The translations under genes and the position numbers were made by a program. From Bradyrhizobium sp. 195 (GTDB lineage: Bacteria; Pseudomonadota; Alphaproteobacteria; Rhizobiales; Xanthobacteraceae): a stretch of 64,000 nt of DNA. The stretch is taken from positions 4,774,001-4,838,000 of the forward strand of contig NZ_CP082161.1 of assembly GCF_023101665.1 (NCBI RefSeq), in the 5' to 3' direction. Of this stretch, positions 48,224 to 59,734 are shown one piece after another. How positions within the stretch are numbered: the stretch's first letter is position 1; each line of letters opens with the position of its first letter. The notes under the pieces are model-generated. The model saw nothing but the letters and a program-made list of their open reading frames with translations, was not told where the DNA came from and ran no database searches.

Positions 48224-48614
48224 GACCCCTCGGCGGTCATTCGATACCAATGATTCCGATTGGAGCGGATCTGATCCGCTCCTGCTGGGCAGTCTTCTGG
48301 TCTTGCGCAGATTGTCCGGCCCCTTCCAGCGCGACGCCCCGGCGTGTCGCCGCCAAGCACTCGTCACTTTTCGGTCTCGAGGCCTCGAGCAGACAATGAT
48401 ACATCGGCGCGCGCGGGCCGCTAACGCTCGTCTTTGCCGAATGCATTGATGTGAGCTTTGTTCCTCGCGGATTCGAAAAGATAATTTGATCGCATCCCGC
48501 GTGCCAGCCGCAGATTTGCCTACAACCAAGCAGAGCGTTGTCTGCTTCCACTCTGATAGAGGCTTGCGCCTCCGAGGGAGGCGCGGGTTGCTATCTTCGC
48601 ATGAGGAGCACCCG
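48224..48614. other. Interval between lexA and a conserved hypothetical gene
   Basis: A minus-strand frame at 48237-48551 (about 104 codons; the part after MYHCLLEASRPKSDECLAATRR looks protein-like) could be a small gene, but there is no family, strong ribosome-binding site or clear start. No repeat or RNA gene was recognised. Confidence 0.35.
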
Positions 48615-49049
48615 ATGTGTGACTACAGCCTGCATGCCGTTGCATCGCGCCCCGCCGAAGTCGGCGAGACGATCGTGTCGACAACGTTCCGCGGCACCTC
48701 GACGCGTGGTTTTGCTTCTGCGGCCGATCCGACCGTGGCCGTCTGCCTGCTGCCGGGGACGGAGCTCGCCTTCGCCGACAACGTCCGTTACGACAATCGC
48801 TGGATCTGGACGCGCACCGTCAATTCGCGCGTCGGCAAGTTCGGCAAGATCGATCCGCACATTCCCGATCGCCATCACGACGCGATCGAATTCCCGGATG
48901 GCAAATACGTGCTGGTGACGCAACTCGTCGAAGGCCAGCGCGCAACCGTGCTGCAACTGCCGGTGACCCAGCCCGTCAGCGAGCGCGAGCACAAGCCGCA
49001 GATCATCGCCGACGGCCGGCCGACGGTCACGCGCCTGCCGATCGGCTGA
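48615..49049 (+). CDS. Conserved hypothetical protein
   Basis: A 144-residue soluble protein starting MCDYSLHAVASRPAEVGET, with a beta-rich body (FRGTSTRGFAS, VAVCLLPGTELAF, KFGKIDPHIPDRHHDAIEFPDGKYVLVTQL). No signal peptide or known catalytic motif. The ATG at 48615 has AGGAG six to seven bases upstream. The function is unknown; proteins with this N-terminus are recalled as common in Rhizobiales. Confidence 0.75.
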   Translation: MCDYSLHAVASRPAEVGETIVSTTFRGTSTRGFASAADPTVAVCLLPGTELAFADNVRYDNRWIWTRTVNSRVGKFGKIDPHIPDRHHDAIEFPDGKYVLVTQLVEGQRATVLQLPVTQPVSEREHKPQIIADGRPTVTRLPIG

Positions 49050-49234
49050 CGCCACTCGACCGACAATAGGTCGGGCCAGGATTGAAATGCCATCGCCGGC
49101 CGAGGCCGGCGAGCCCGGCGGGTTTGTGTTTCACGAAAATCGATCGGCGAGACCCGCCGCCGCACATCGTCGCCGCACGAAGTTTAACCCGTCCTGCCTG
49201 AATTTTGAACGTCCGCTCCGCAGCCAAATGTCCG

Positions 49235-50209
49235 ATGCTGTCGTGGTTTGAGGCGGCGGACAGCTCGATGAAGACCTTCATTCGCGTCGTTGAACTCTGG
49301 ATACCTGACCGGACGCGCATGCGGCTGGAATTCGGCGGCGGCCTCTACGACGAAGGCCTGTCCGCATTCAAGACCGCCAGCGCAGAGCTGCATTTCGGAT
49401 ATGACGAGGGGCTTCCAGGCAAGGCCTGGGCCTCTGGCCATCCCGTCATCCTCACGACATTCGCCAACTCCTATTTCAAGCGCACCGATCAGGCGCTCGC
49501 GGCCGGCCTCACCTGCGGCGTGGCCGTGCCGGTGTTTGCAGGCGAATTTCTGCAAGCCGTGATGGTGCTGTTCTGCGGCGACGACGAGGCGCATGTCGGC
49601 GCGATCGAACTCTGGCACAACGATCCTGATCGCTCCCACGAGATGGCGCTTGTCGACGGCTATTACGGCACGGCGGACATGTTCGAATTCAACTCCCGCC
49701 ACACCACGTTTCCTCGCGGCTTCGGCCTGCCCGGACGCACCTGGAAGGCGGGTCTGCCACTGATTATCAAGGACCTGCACGACGCCAGGAGCTTCCTGCG
49801 CTGGGAGGACGCGGCCAAGATCGGGATCAATTTGGGGGTCGGCGTGCCCTACCGGACCGGCACCGACCAAACCTGGGTTCTGACATTCCTCTCCGCGCAG
49901 GCAACGCCGATCGCGCGACGCGTCGAGATCTGGGTCCCGAACGAGGCCCGTTCGGCGCTGGTCCTGCGTGCCGGCGATTGCAGCGCGCACACCGACCTTG
50001 CCGCACGCTATGCGACGCAATCCATTGCCTGGGGCGAAGGCAGCATCGGCGGCGCCTGGGCCGCCGGCATGCCAGTGCTCAACGACGATCTCACCGATGA
50101 CGGCTCGATCGCCGGCTCCGAGGCCTGCGCAGCCGGGTTGAGCCGGATGGTGGCCCTGCCGGTCATCGGCAACGCAAGGCTGGAAGCCGTGCTGGCCTGG
50201 TATCTGTAA
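49235..50209 (+). CDS. Tandem GAF-like domain protein
   Basis: A protein of about 324 residues that appears to have two related GAF-like halves. Each has the pattern GLPGKAWASGHPVIL / GSIGGAWAAGMPVLND plus GLTCGVAVPVF / GLSRMVALPVIG, and ELWIPD / EIWVPN at the domain starts; a third, similar segment (GLPGRTWKAGLPLII) lies between. No kinase, cyclase or DNA-binding output is fused, so it may be a stand-alone ligand or redox sensor. The start is uncertain: ATG 49235 or TTG 49205. It is convergent with comEC. Confidence 0.65.
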   Translation: MLSWFEAADSSMKTFIRVVELWIPDRTRMRLEFGGGLYDEGLSAFKTASAELHFGYDEGLPGKAWASGHPVILTTFANSYFKRTDQALAAGLTCGVAVPVFAGEFLQAVMVLFCGDDEAHVGAIELWHNDPDRSHEMALVDGYYGTADMFEFNSRHTTFPRGFGLPGRTWKAGLPLIIKDLHDARSFLRWEDAAKIGINLGVGVPYRTGTDQTWVLTFLSAQATPIARRVEIWVPNEARSALVLRAGDCSAHTDLAARYATQSIAWGEGSIGGAWAAGMPVLNDDLTDDGSIAGSEACAAGLSRMVALPVIGNARLEAVLAWYL

Positions 50210-50219
50210 ATCAATCGCG

Positions 50220-52496
50220 TCAATCGTCGGCCTGCGGGTCGGTCTCTGATGGCGTTGCGTCCCGGTTGCGGGGCGCCGCCTTCGGCGCAAGGCTGCCGTC
50301 GAAATCACCTTCGCCGGCACCGGCCGGTAACCACGGGCGGTTCGTGCCTCTCGCCCTCACCGCCTGAACCGAAAAACCATCGCCACGCTGTGTCAGAGCC
50401 AGCGCACCCTGGCGAACGAGCCGCTGCCGATCCACCACCATCGCCGCGCAATCGGGCGGCGCGGGCCGTGACGTCACCACCAGCGTGGCCCGGCTGCAAT
50501 CGTCCGCCAACGCGTCGATGCGCGAAGCCAGCGCGACCAGCCGCCCGTCGGCGAGCGGCGTCACGCATCCGGACTCGTCGCACGACACGCGCTCGGCCAA
50601 CGCGCTAGTGCCGGCATCGCGCGGATCGGCGTCGGCCGCTAGCCACTCCCTCAGCAAGAAACTATCCTTGCCCGTCCTGATCAGGTGCAACCGCCCGTCC
50701 CCGCCGCGCACCGCAACGCTCGCGCCGTCCCCGGCAATCAGGATATCGGGCTGGCGCACCGACAGGCCCCAGGCGATGGAGGCCAGCAGCACCATGGCAC
50801 CGCACCAGCGCAGGGGCGTGCGCAACAGCCCCATCACGATGATCCCAAGGCTTGCCGCAATCAGCGGCGCGATACCAAATGCGGGGATGCGGCCGACCGC
50901 GCCCGGCAAGGCCGCCACCCAGCGCGAGACCGCGACCATCCAGTCGATGCCGATCCCCATCAGCCACCAGAACACGCCATCGAGCCCGAAGGGCGCCGCG
51001 AGCAGTCCCAACAGGCCCGCCGGCATCACCAGCGCGGAGACCACCGGCATCGCGCCGAGATTGGCAAGCACGCCGTAAGGCGTAACGCGGTGGAAGTGGA
51101 AGGCGGCATAGGGCGTGGTCGCAAGCCCCGCGATCAGCGAGGCCAGGAACAGCATCGCGATCTCGCGGCCGCCCCACAGCGCAACGCGCGCTGTCGCCGA
51201 ATGATCAGGCGAGGCAAACAGGTTCGGCATGCCGATCTGCACCAGCGCCACCAGCCCAAGCGTTGCCGCGAACGACATCTGAAAGCTCGGATGCACCAGC
51301 GCCTCCGGCGCGACCGCGAGCACGATCAGCGCCGCCACGGCCAGCGTGCGAAAGGTGATGGCGCGGCGATCGACCATCACCGCGATCAGCACCACCGCCG
51401 TCATGAAGAACGAACGTTGCGTCGCGACCTCCGCGCCCGACAGCAGCAGATAGAATGCGGCCGCAACCAGCGCGGCGCCGGCCGACCATTTCTTGATGGG
51501 GAAGCTGACCGCCAGGCCCTGGACCAACGCCAGCAACGCGCGCACCGCGAAGAAGACCACGCCCGCGACAACCGCCATGTGATAGCCGGAGATCGAGAGA
51601 ACGTGTCCGAGTCCCGAGACGAACATGGCGTCGTTGACGGGCGTGGAAATCGCATCGCGCCGCCCGGTGAGCAGCGCTGTCGCGATCGCACGATTGTCGC
51701 CCTCGAGGGTTGAGCGGATGCGGGCGTCGATCGCATCGCGCAGGCCCTGCATGAAGGCGGCATAGCGCAGCCGCAGGCCGCCGGCATCGGGCGGGATTGA
51801 AGCCGTGATCGCGCCCATCACGAAGCCGGAGGCGCCGATACCCTGAAAGAACATATCGCGCGAAAAATCGTAGCTGCCGGGGCGCACCGGCGAGAGCGGC
51901 GGCATCAGCCGCGCCTTGAGCTGCACGAAGCTGCCGACCTCGGGCGCCGTGCCCTTGCGCACGGAGAGGCGGACGCGTTCCAGCTTGACGTCGCTGCGCT
52001 GCGCTTCCATGGCGGTGACCCGCAGCACGAAGCGATCGGTGCGCTCGCGGATGTCGCGCGTCTCGACGAAGCCTGACAGCGCCACCGAATAGAGCGGTTT
52101 TGCCAGCACGGGGTGGGCGATGCGCGCGGTCTTCCAGGTCGCCACGGCAAACCCCGCCGCGACCGCCGCGATCATGATCGCGGGCGCGAACAGGCGGCTC
52201 CGCCGCAACAGGACCGCGCCGAACAGGAGCGCGACAGCCGTCGCCGCGACGACCCACAGCACCGGCTCATGATCGGCGGCGAAATAGAGCGCGATGCCGC
52301 CGCCGAAGGCGACAGGCACCCACGGCAGCAGGCGCCCGGGGCCGGCTTCGGCGCGGGCCCACCCGCGCAAGGTCTCGACGATTGCGGGCCAGACGCCAAG
52401 GCCCGCCGGAACAAAGCCGCCGGCGGGCGCAGCGCGGCCAACGGGCCACGTCCCGGCTATACCTTGGGAGCGCACTGGCCGCCCCGGCTCCGCCAT
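50220..52496 (-). CDS. comEC: ComEC/Rec2-family DNA-uptake channel protein
   Basis: A 758-residue polytopic membrane protein. The N-terminal region has two helices and an OB-like DUF4131 domain (about 90-245), then the competence domain with many helices and the hallmark HVLSISGYHMAVVAG near residue 300. The C-terminal periplasmic or cytoplasmic domain (about 580-700) has the beta-lactamase-like fold position, but no HxHxDH zinc motif is visible, so it may be non-catalytic. In competent bacteria ComEC carries single-stranded DNA across the inner membrane; the rest of a competence system is not here. It follows the lexA neighbourhood as in relatives. Confidence 0.88.
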   Translation of the reverse strand: MAEPGRPVRSQGIAGTWPVGRAAPAGGFVPAGLGVWPAIVETLRGWARAEAGPGRLLPWVPVAFGGGIALYFAADHEPVLWVVAATAVALLFGAVLLRRSRLFAPAIMIAAVAAGFAVATWKTARIAHPVLAKPLYSVALSGFVETRDIRERTDRFVLRVTAMEAQRSDVKLERVRLSVRKGTAPEVGSFVQLKARLMPPLSPVRPGSYDFSRDMFFQGIGASGFVMGAITASIPPDAGGLRLRYAAFMQGLRDAIDARIRSTLEGDNRAIATALLTGRRDAISTPVNDAMFVSGLGHVLSISGYHMAVVAGVVFFAVRALLALVQGLAVSFPIKKWSAGAALVAAAFYLLLSGAEVATQRSFFMTAVVLIAVMVDRRAITFRTLAVAALIVLAVAPEALVHPSFQMSFAATLGLVALVQIGMPNLFASPDHSATARVALWGGREIAMLFLASLIAGLATTPYAAFHFHRVTPYGVLANLGAMPVVSALVMPAGLLGLLAAPFGLDGVFWWLMGIGIDWMVAVSRWVAALPGAVGRIPAFGIAPLIAASLGIIVMGLLRTPLRWCGAMVLLASIAWGLSVRQPDILIAGDGASVAVRGGDGRLHLIRTGKDSFLLREWLAADADPRDAGTSALAERVSCDESGCVTPLADGRLVALASRIDALADDCSRATLVVTSRPAPPDCAAMVVDRQRLVRQGALALTQRGDGFSVQAVRARGTNRPWLPAGAGEGDFDGSLAPKAAPRNRDATPSETDPQADD

Positions 52497-52591
52497 ACCC
52501 CTGCACCTTACGCGACGCGATGGGTCCAGAGGCTACCGGAACGTGCAGTTGGCCGAATAGGGTACGGATCAGGAACGGGCTCGGAGGCGCC

Positions 52592-52825
52592 CTACTTTTC
52601 CTCTTCCATGGTCACGGCCACCGAGGCCTTGGCCGAGAGGCGGACCTTGTTGCCTTCGACGTCGGCAACCAGGCCCTTGTCGATAAAATGATGATGGCCC
52701 TTGTGGCTGCCCTCGCCGCTGTCCTTCTTGGTCAGCTTGATGCGATTGCCTTCGACCTTGTCGACCGTGCCGACATGGACGCCGTCGGCGCCGATGACTT
52801 CCATATGCTCTGCGATGTTCTGCAT
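52592..52825 (-). CDS. DUF2171-type small protein
   Basis: A 77-residue protein of the DUF2171 (PRC-barrel-like) type: HMEVIGADGVHVGTVDKVEGNRIKLTKKD, then a His/Gly segment (GSHKGHHHFIDKGLVADVEG) and an acidic end. This family is cytoplasmic and linked in some bacteria to stress or RNA processing, but the role is not proven. It is monocistronic, flanked downstream by glnS-facing genes and upstream by a palindromic repeat. Confidence 0.83.
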   Translation of the reverse strand: MQNIAEHMEVIGADGVHVGTVDKVEGNRIKLTKKDSGEGSHKGHHHFIDKGLVADVEGNKVRLSAKASVAVTMEEEK

Positions 52826-52918
52826 GGTGGGTTCCTTGTTGGACCCACGCCAACGCGCGGAGAGGAAGTTCGTTCTCTCTCGTGAATGACGATGCCGTGC
52901 GAGGCTGTTTCGTCAGGT

Positions 52919-53011
52919 GCCGTAGGGTAGGCAAGGCGAAGCGTGCCCACCAATTTTCTCGTCACCGAAAGACCGTGGGCACGGCGCTTTGCGCCTTGCT
53001 CACCCTACGGC
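52919..53011. repeat. Palindromic intergenic repeat (GTAGGGT type), diverged copy
   Basis: GCCGTAGGGT (52919-52928) and ACCCTACGGC (53002-53011) are the outer arms; inner parts GCGTGCCCACC and GTGGGCACGGC continue imperfectly. It is the same family as 58287-58370. Another short repetitive-looking stretch (GGCCTGGCCCTTCGGGCC) follows at 53051-53068. Confidence 0.75.
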
Positions 53012-53104
53012 GCTGAGAATCCATAACCACGAGGCGGGGTTGTGGATTCCAGGCCTGGCCCTTCGGGCCATCCCAGAATGACGAAACCGCTTGCAGCGCA
53101 AGCG

Positions 53105-53491
53105 CTAAATCAGCGGCGCCTGTGACGAGGCGTGGTGATTGACGATCTTCCAGTCGCCATCCTCGCGGATAATGACCCAGCTCATCTTGACGATGAGATC
53201 GTCCCGCTCGCCGGCGAGATCGAATGAGATGGTCGCGGCCATATTGATCAGATCAGGGCCGGCCTGCGCCGCGTTCACATCGGAGAACACAGCGGTCGGC
53301 TTGCGCCACCGCGGCAGACCATTGAAATAATCGGCGACACCATCCCTGCCCCGATAAAGCTTCGGGTTGGAGCCGAAGAAGAACGCGTTCTTCGAATACA
53401 GTTGCGACAGCGCGGCCGCGTCGAGCGTCGCGAAGCCGGCGCACCATTTCGCGATGATGACGGAAACGATGGCGTCGGCTTCGTTGCTCAT
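53105..53491 (-). CDS. SnoaL/NTF2-like protein (SgcJ/EcaC type)
   Basis: A 128-residue alpha+beta-barrel protein: WCAGFATLDAAALSQLYSKNAFFFGSNP, GVADYFNGLPRW, and the terminal SWVIIREDGDWKIVNHHAS, typical of SgcJ/EcaC-like NTF2 folds. These may be small-molecule isomerases or scaffolds; substrate unknown. It precedes no obvious partner except glnS, 14 bases upstream in the same direction. Confidence 0.8.
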   Translation of the reverse strand: MSNEADAIVSVIIAKWCAGFATLDAAALSQLYSKNAFFFGSNPKLYRGRDGVADYFNGLPRWRKPTAVFSDVNAAQAGPDLINMAATISFDLAGERDDLIVKMSWVIIREDGDWKIVNHHASSQAPLI

Positions 53492-53505
53492 TATGCCTTC
53501 CCCTG

Positions 53506-55182
<1,677 letters not shown>

Positions 55183-55337
55183 TACGAAAATCCTGCAGGG
55201 AAATCAGCGGTCCTTCTGCCAAATTCGGAAGGCTGAGCCAAGAGCTTAAGCAACGCCTGGCAGGTCCGCCGACGGGCTTTGTTTATGTCCCGTTCCTGCT
55301 ATACACCACCGCCTCCAATGCATAGGCCCTGCCAAGA

Positions 55338-56765
55338 ATGACCGATTCCGTCGTCACCCGCTTTGCCCCCTCTCCGACCGGCTTCCTCCATATCGGGGGC
55401 GCCCGCACGGCGCTGTTCAACTGGCTCTATGCGAAGAAGCATGGCGGCAAGATGCTGCTGCGGATCGAGGACACCGATCGGGAGCGTTCCACGGAGGCCG
55501 CGATCGGCGCCATCCTCGACGGCCTGAAATGGCTGGAGCTCGGCTGGGACGGCGAGGTCATCTACCAGTTCAGCCGCGCCGCGCGCCACCGCGAGGTCGC
55601 CGAGCAGCTGCTCGCCGACGGCAAGGCCTATCGCTGCTACGCGACCGCCGAGGAGCTTGCCGCCATGCGCGAGAAAGCGCGTGCGGAAGGGCGAACCCGC
55701 CTCTATGACGGCATGTGGCGCGACCGCGATCCCACGACGGCGCCGAGCGACGTCAAGCCGACCATCCGCCTGCGCGCACCGCAGACCGGCGAGACCGTGA
55801 TCGAGGATCAGGTCCAGGGCCGCGTGGTCTGGCAGAACGAGAACCTCGACGACCTCGTCCTGCTGCGCGGCGATGGCAACCCCACCTACATGCTCGCGGT
55901 GGTGGTCGATGACCACGACATGGGCGTCACCCATGTGATCCGCGGCGACGACCATCTGATCAACGCGGCGCGCCAGAAGCAGATCTACGATGCGATGGGT
56001 TGGGCTCTGCCGAGCATGTCCCACATTCCCCTGATCCACGGCCCGGACGGCTCAAAGCTGTCCAAGCGGCATGGCGCGCTCGGTGTCGATGCCTACCGCG
56101 CCATGGGATATTTGCCGGCCGCGCTCCGCAATTACCTCGTCCGGCTCGGCTGGAGCCATGGCGATCAGGAGATTTTCTCGACCGAGGAGATGATCGCGGC
56201 GTTCGACCTTGCCAGCGTCGGCCGCGCCGCTGCCCGCTTCGATTTTGCCAAGCTGGAAAATCTCAACGGCCACTACATCCGCCACGCCGACGATCAATCA
56301 CTCGTGAAGATGTTCGAGGACGTGCTCGACCATCTCGTGCCCAGCCGCGACGAGCTTAAGGCCAAGTTGAGCGACACCACGCGCGCGCAACTTCTCAAGG
56401 CCATGCCGGCGCTGAAGGAGCGCGCCAAGACGCTGATTGAGCTGATCGACAGCGCCTATTTCATCTTCGCCGACCGTCCCTTGGAGCTCGATCCCAAGGC
56501 GCAGGCGCTGCTGACACAAGAGAACAGCAAGCTGATCGGCCAGCTTCATTCCGCGCTGGAGAAAGTCGAGACGTGGAGCGGGGCCAGCACGGAAGCCGCC
56601 CTGCGCGCTTTTGCCGAGGAAAATAGTCTCAAGCTCGGCGCGGTCGCCCAGCCCTTGCGGGCGGCGCTGACCGGACGGACGACGTCGCCTGGTATATTTG
56701 AGGTTTTGGACGTTCTGGGACGCCAGGAGAGCCTCGCCCGGCTCAAGGACCAGTCTACGACGTAA
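55338..56765 (+). CDS. gltX: Glutamyl-tRNA synthetase
   Basis: A 475-residue class I synthetase. HIGH-type motif [22 protein letters not shown] (10-30), the KMSKS equivalent [13 protein letters not shown] near 240, and an all-helical anticodon-binding C-terminal domain. ATG at 55338 gives [15 protein letters not shown], the usual start. It is followed 146 bases later by gltA. Confidence 0.96.
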   Translation: MTDSVVTRFAPSPTGFLHIGGARTALFNWLYAKKHGGKMLLRIEDTDRERSTEAAIGAILDGLKWLELGWDGEVIYQFSRAARHREVAEQLLADGKAYRCYATAEELAAMREKARAEGRTRLYDGMWRDRDPTTAPSDVKPTIRLRAPQTGETVIEDQVQGRVVWQNENLDDLVLLRGDGNPTYMLAVVVDDHDMGVTHVIRGDDHLINAARQKQIYDAMGWALPSMSHIPLIHGPDGSKLSKRHGALGVDAYRAMGYLPAALRNYLVRLGWSHGDQEIFSTEEMIAAFDLASVGRAAARFDFAKLENLNGHYIRHADDQSLVKMFEDVLDHLVPSRDELKAKLSDTTRAQLLKAMPALKERAKTLIELIDSAYFIFADRPLELDPKAQALLTQENSKLIGQLHSALEKVETWSGASTEAALRAFAEENSLKLGAVAQPLRAALTGRTTSPGIFEVLDVLGRQESLARLKDQSTT

Positions 56766-56911
56766 GTCGACCATGCGTGGGGTGATCTTGCAGCGCACAC
56801 AGCAATAATATACCCATCTCCCCCGTACCTTCTGGAACATCCGGCCTGCCCCATCATCTCGCAAAGGGGCCTCCGGCTCCGGCCCGTTTCACATTTCATC
56901 GGGGACCAACG

Positions 56912-58216
<1,305 letters not shown>

Positions 58217-58240
58217 CTTCGGACGAAAGTGTCCAACGAA

Positions 58241-58270
58241 ACGGCGCCATCGCAAGATGGCGCCGTTTTT
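58241..58270 (+). terminator. Rho-independent terminator of gltA
   Basis: ACGGCGCCATC-GCAA-GATGGCGCCGT forms a perfect 11-bp stem capped by a GNRA tetraloop (GCAA), followed by T residues (GTTTTTGTTTG). It begins 24 bases after the gltA stop. Confidence 0.93.
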
Positions 58271-58286
58271 GTTTGTGCATGCGCTT

Positions 58287-58370
58287 GTAGGGTGGGCAAA
58301 GCGAAGCGTGCCCACCGCCTGTCCGCGACCGGTACGAAGTCGTGGGCACGCTTCGCTTTGCCCACCCTAC
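58287..58370. repeat. Perfect long palindrome (GTAGGGT family)
   Basis: Arms of 29 bases (58287-58315 and 58342-58370) are perfectly complementary, starting GTAGGGTGGGCAAAGCG and ending CCCACCCTAC, with a 26-base loop. Same family as 52919-53011. It begins 17 bases after the gltA terminator. Confidence 0.88.
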
Positions 58371-58441
58371 GAGACCGATTGTGCCGCTCCACGCTTGCTG
58401 CCGCGCACAACAACAAATCCAGGCATCGCGCCGCCGAACGC

Positions 58442-58487
58442 TTGACAGTCGAAACCCTCCGCGCGCATTCTTACACTAAGTAAGAAT
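58442..58487 (+). promoter_or_regulatory. Promoter/operator of the ROK regulator operon
   Basis: TTGACA at 58442-58447 could be the -35. ATTCTTAC (58467-58474) and GTAAGAAT (58480-58487) form a perfect 8-base inverted repeat with a 5-base spacer, its right arm overlapping the ATG at 58486. This fits an autorepressor site. The -10 is not clear. Confidence 0.55.
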
Positions 58488-59676
58488 GACCACAGGGATG
58501 GAAATGCCGGAGCAGCCGAGAAGTCGGCGGCAGACGCGCGCTGCCATTTTGACTCATCTGCTTCAGTCGGGCGGCTCGTTTCGTCCGCCTCTGGCCAAGG
58601 CCGTGCGCCTGTCCGAGGCGAGCCTGTCGCGCATCCTGTTCGACCTGAAGGCCGAAGGCCTGATCGAGGAAGTGCGGCGCCCTGCCCCTTACGTCGGCGG
58701 CCCGACCGGCCTCGTGTTGCTCGATGGCTCGGTCGCCCTCGCAGCCTTCGAGCTGACCGCTCAGCACCTCAGCGTCGGCGTCGGCGGCCTGTCAGGCGAA
58801 CTGCACTACACCGAGCGTGTGCAGCTACCGAAGACGCCAACCGTCGAGACCGTCGGCCGGGCGTTTCGCGAAGCCATGACATTGCTGCGCGACTGGACGC
58901 GGCGCCGCCGGGTTACCCTGTCCCAGATCGGCGTCTCCATTCCCGGCCTCGGCCGTCTCAGCATATCGGCCAATCCGATCATCCCCTGCGATGTCGGTCG
59001 CATCAGCGACATGTTCGGCGAGATGTTCGCCGACGTGCCGCTCGAGTTCACCAATTCAGTCGTCGCGCACGCCACCTTTCACCGCTGTCGCACGGACAAT
59101 TATCCGTTCAGCGACACCCATCTGTTCGTCTTCGTCAGCCAGGGCGTTGCCGGCGCCTGGATGGACGATCCAACCGAGGCCGACAACCTTCAGCCGGTCG
59201 AGCTCGGCCACATGGTGTTCGGTCCCGACGGGCCACGTTGTCGCTGCGGCCACCATGGCTGCGTCGAGGCGTACACGTCGCTTCCCGCCCTTGCCGAGCT
59301 TCTCGGCGTTGCCGAAGCCGAATTGCTCCAGCTCGGCAGCGAATGGGTGAACACGATCCCGCTCGCCTCGCGCGTGCGCCAGGAGCTGCGCCGGCGCTTG
59401 TTCCGGCTCGGCCTTGCGATCGGCAACACGCTGAACGTGAAGCCGTGCGGTGGCGTCGCGATCAGCGGCTGGCCGTCGCTTCTCGCCGACGACGATCGCA
59501 ACGCCGTGGTCGACGGAATTGACGCGTGCCTGCTGGGCGGCCGCAAATTGGCGCAGGTGTCCCTCGCCTTCGTGCCGCCGTCGACGGGCAACGATCCGCA
59601 GGCCGCACTTGCCTTCGCCGCCTTTTGTCTCGCCAGCCGCGGCGGCATGCCCGCCGCATCGACGGAGGCGGCCTGA
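58486..59676 (+). CDS. ROK-family transcriptional regulator
   Basis: A 396-residue regulator: winged helix N-terminal domain (about 15-70, RAAILTHLLQSGGSFRPPLA, LSEASLSRILFDLKAEGLIEE) and a sugar-kinase-like ROK domain with the zinc-cluster motif CRCGHHGCVEAYTS near residue 250. The ATP-binding kinase signature is degenerate, as in repressors such as NagC or Mlc. It probably represses the sugar ABC operon just downstream when its ligand is absent. The start could be 58486, 58498 or 58504; the last has AGGG six bases upstream. Confidence 0.88.
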   Translation: MTTGMEMPEQPRSRRQTRAAILTHLLQSGGSFRPPLAKAVRLSEASLSRILFDLKAEGLIEEVRRPAPYVGGPTGLVLLDGSVALAAFELTAQHLSVGVGGLSGELHYTERVQLPKTPTVETVGRAFREAMTLLRDWTRRRRVTLSQIGVSIPGLGRLSISANPIIPCDVGRISDMFGEMFADVPLEFTNSVVAHATFHRCRTDNYPFSDTHLFVFVSQGVAGAWMDDPTEADNLQPVELGHMVFGPDGPRCRCGHHGCVEAYTSLPALAELLGVAEAELLQLGSEWVNTIPLASRVRQELRRRLFRLGLAIGNTLNVKPCGGVAISGWPSLLADDDRNAVVDGIDACLLGGRKLAQVSLAFVPPSTGNDPQAALAFAAFCLASRGGMPAASTEAA

Positions 59677-59734
59677 CATGCGCTGAGCCTGCACGGCCCA
59701 TACGCGCCGAGATTTCACACCGGGAGGAACTGCC

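Noticed and set aside
48237..48551. 104-codon minus-strand ORF after lexA
   Set aside because: Parts look protein-like, but there is no family, clear start or ribosome-binding site, so it is mentioned only under the interval.
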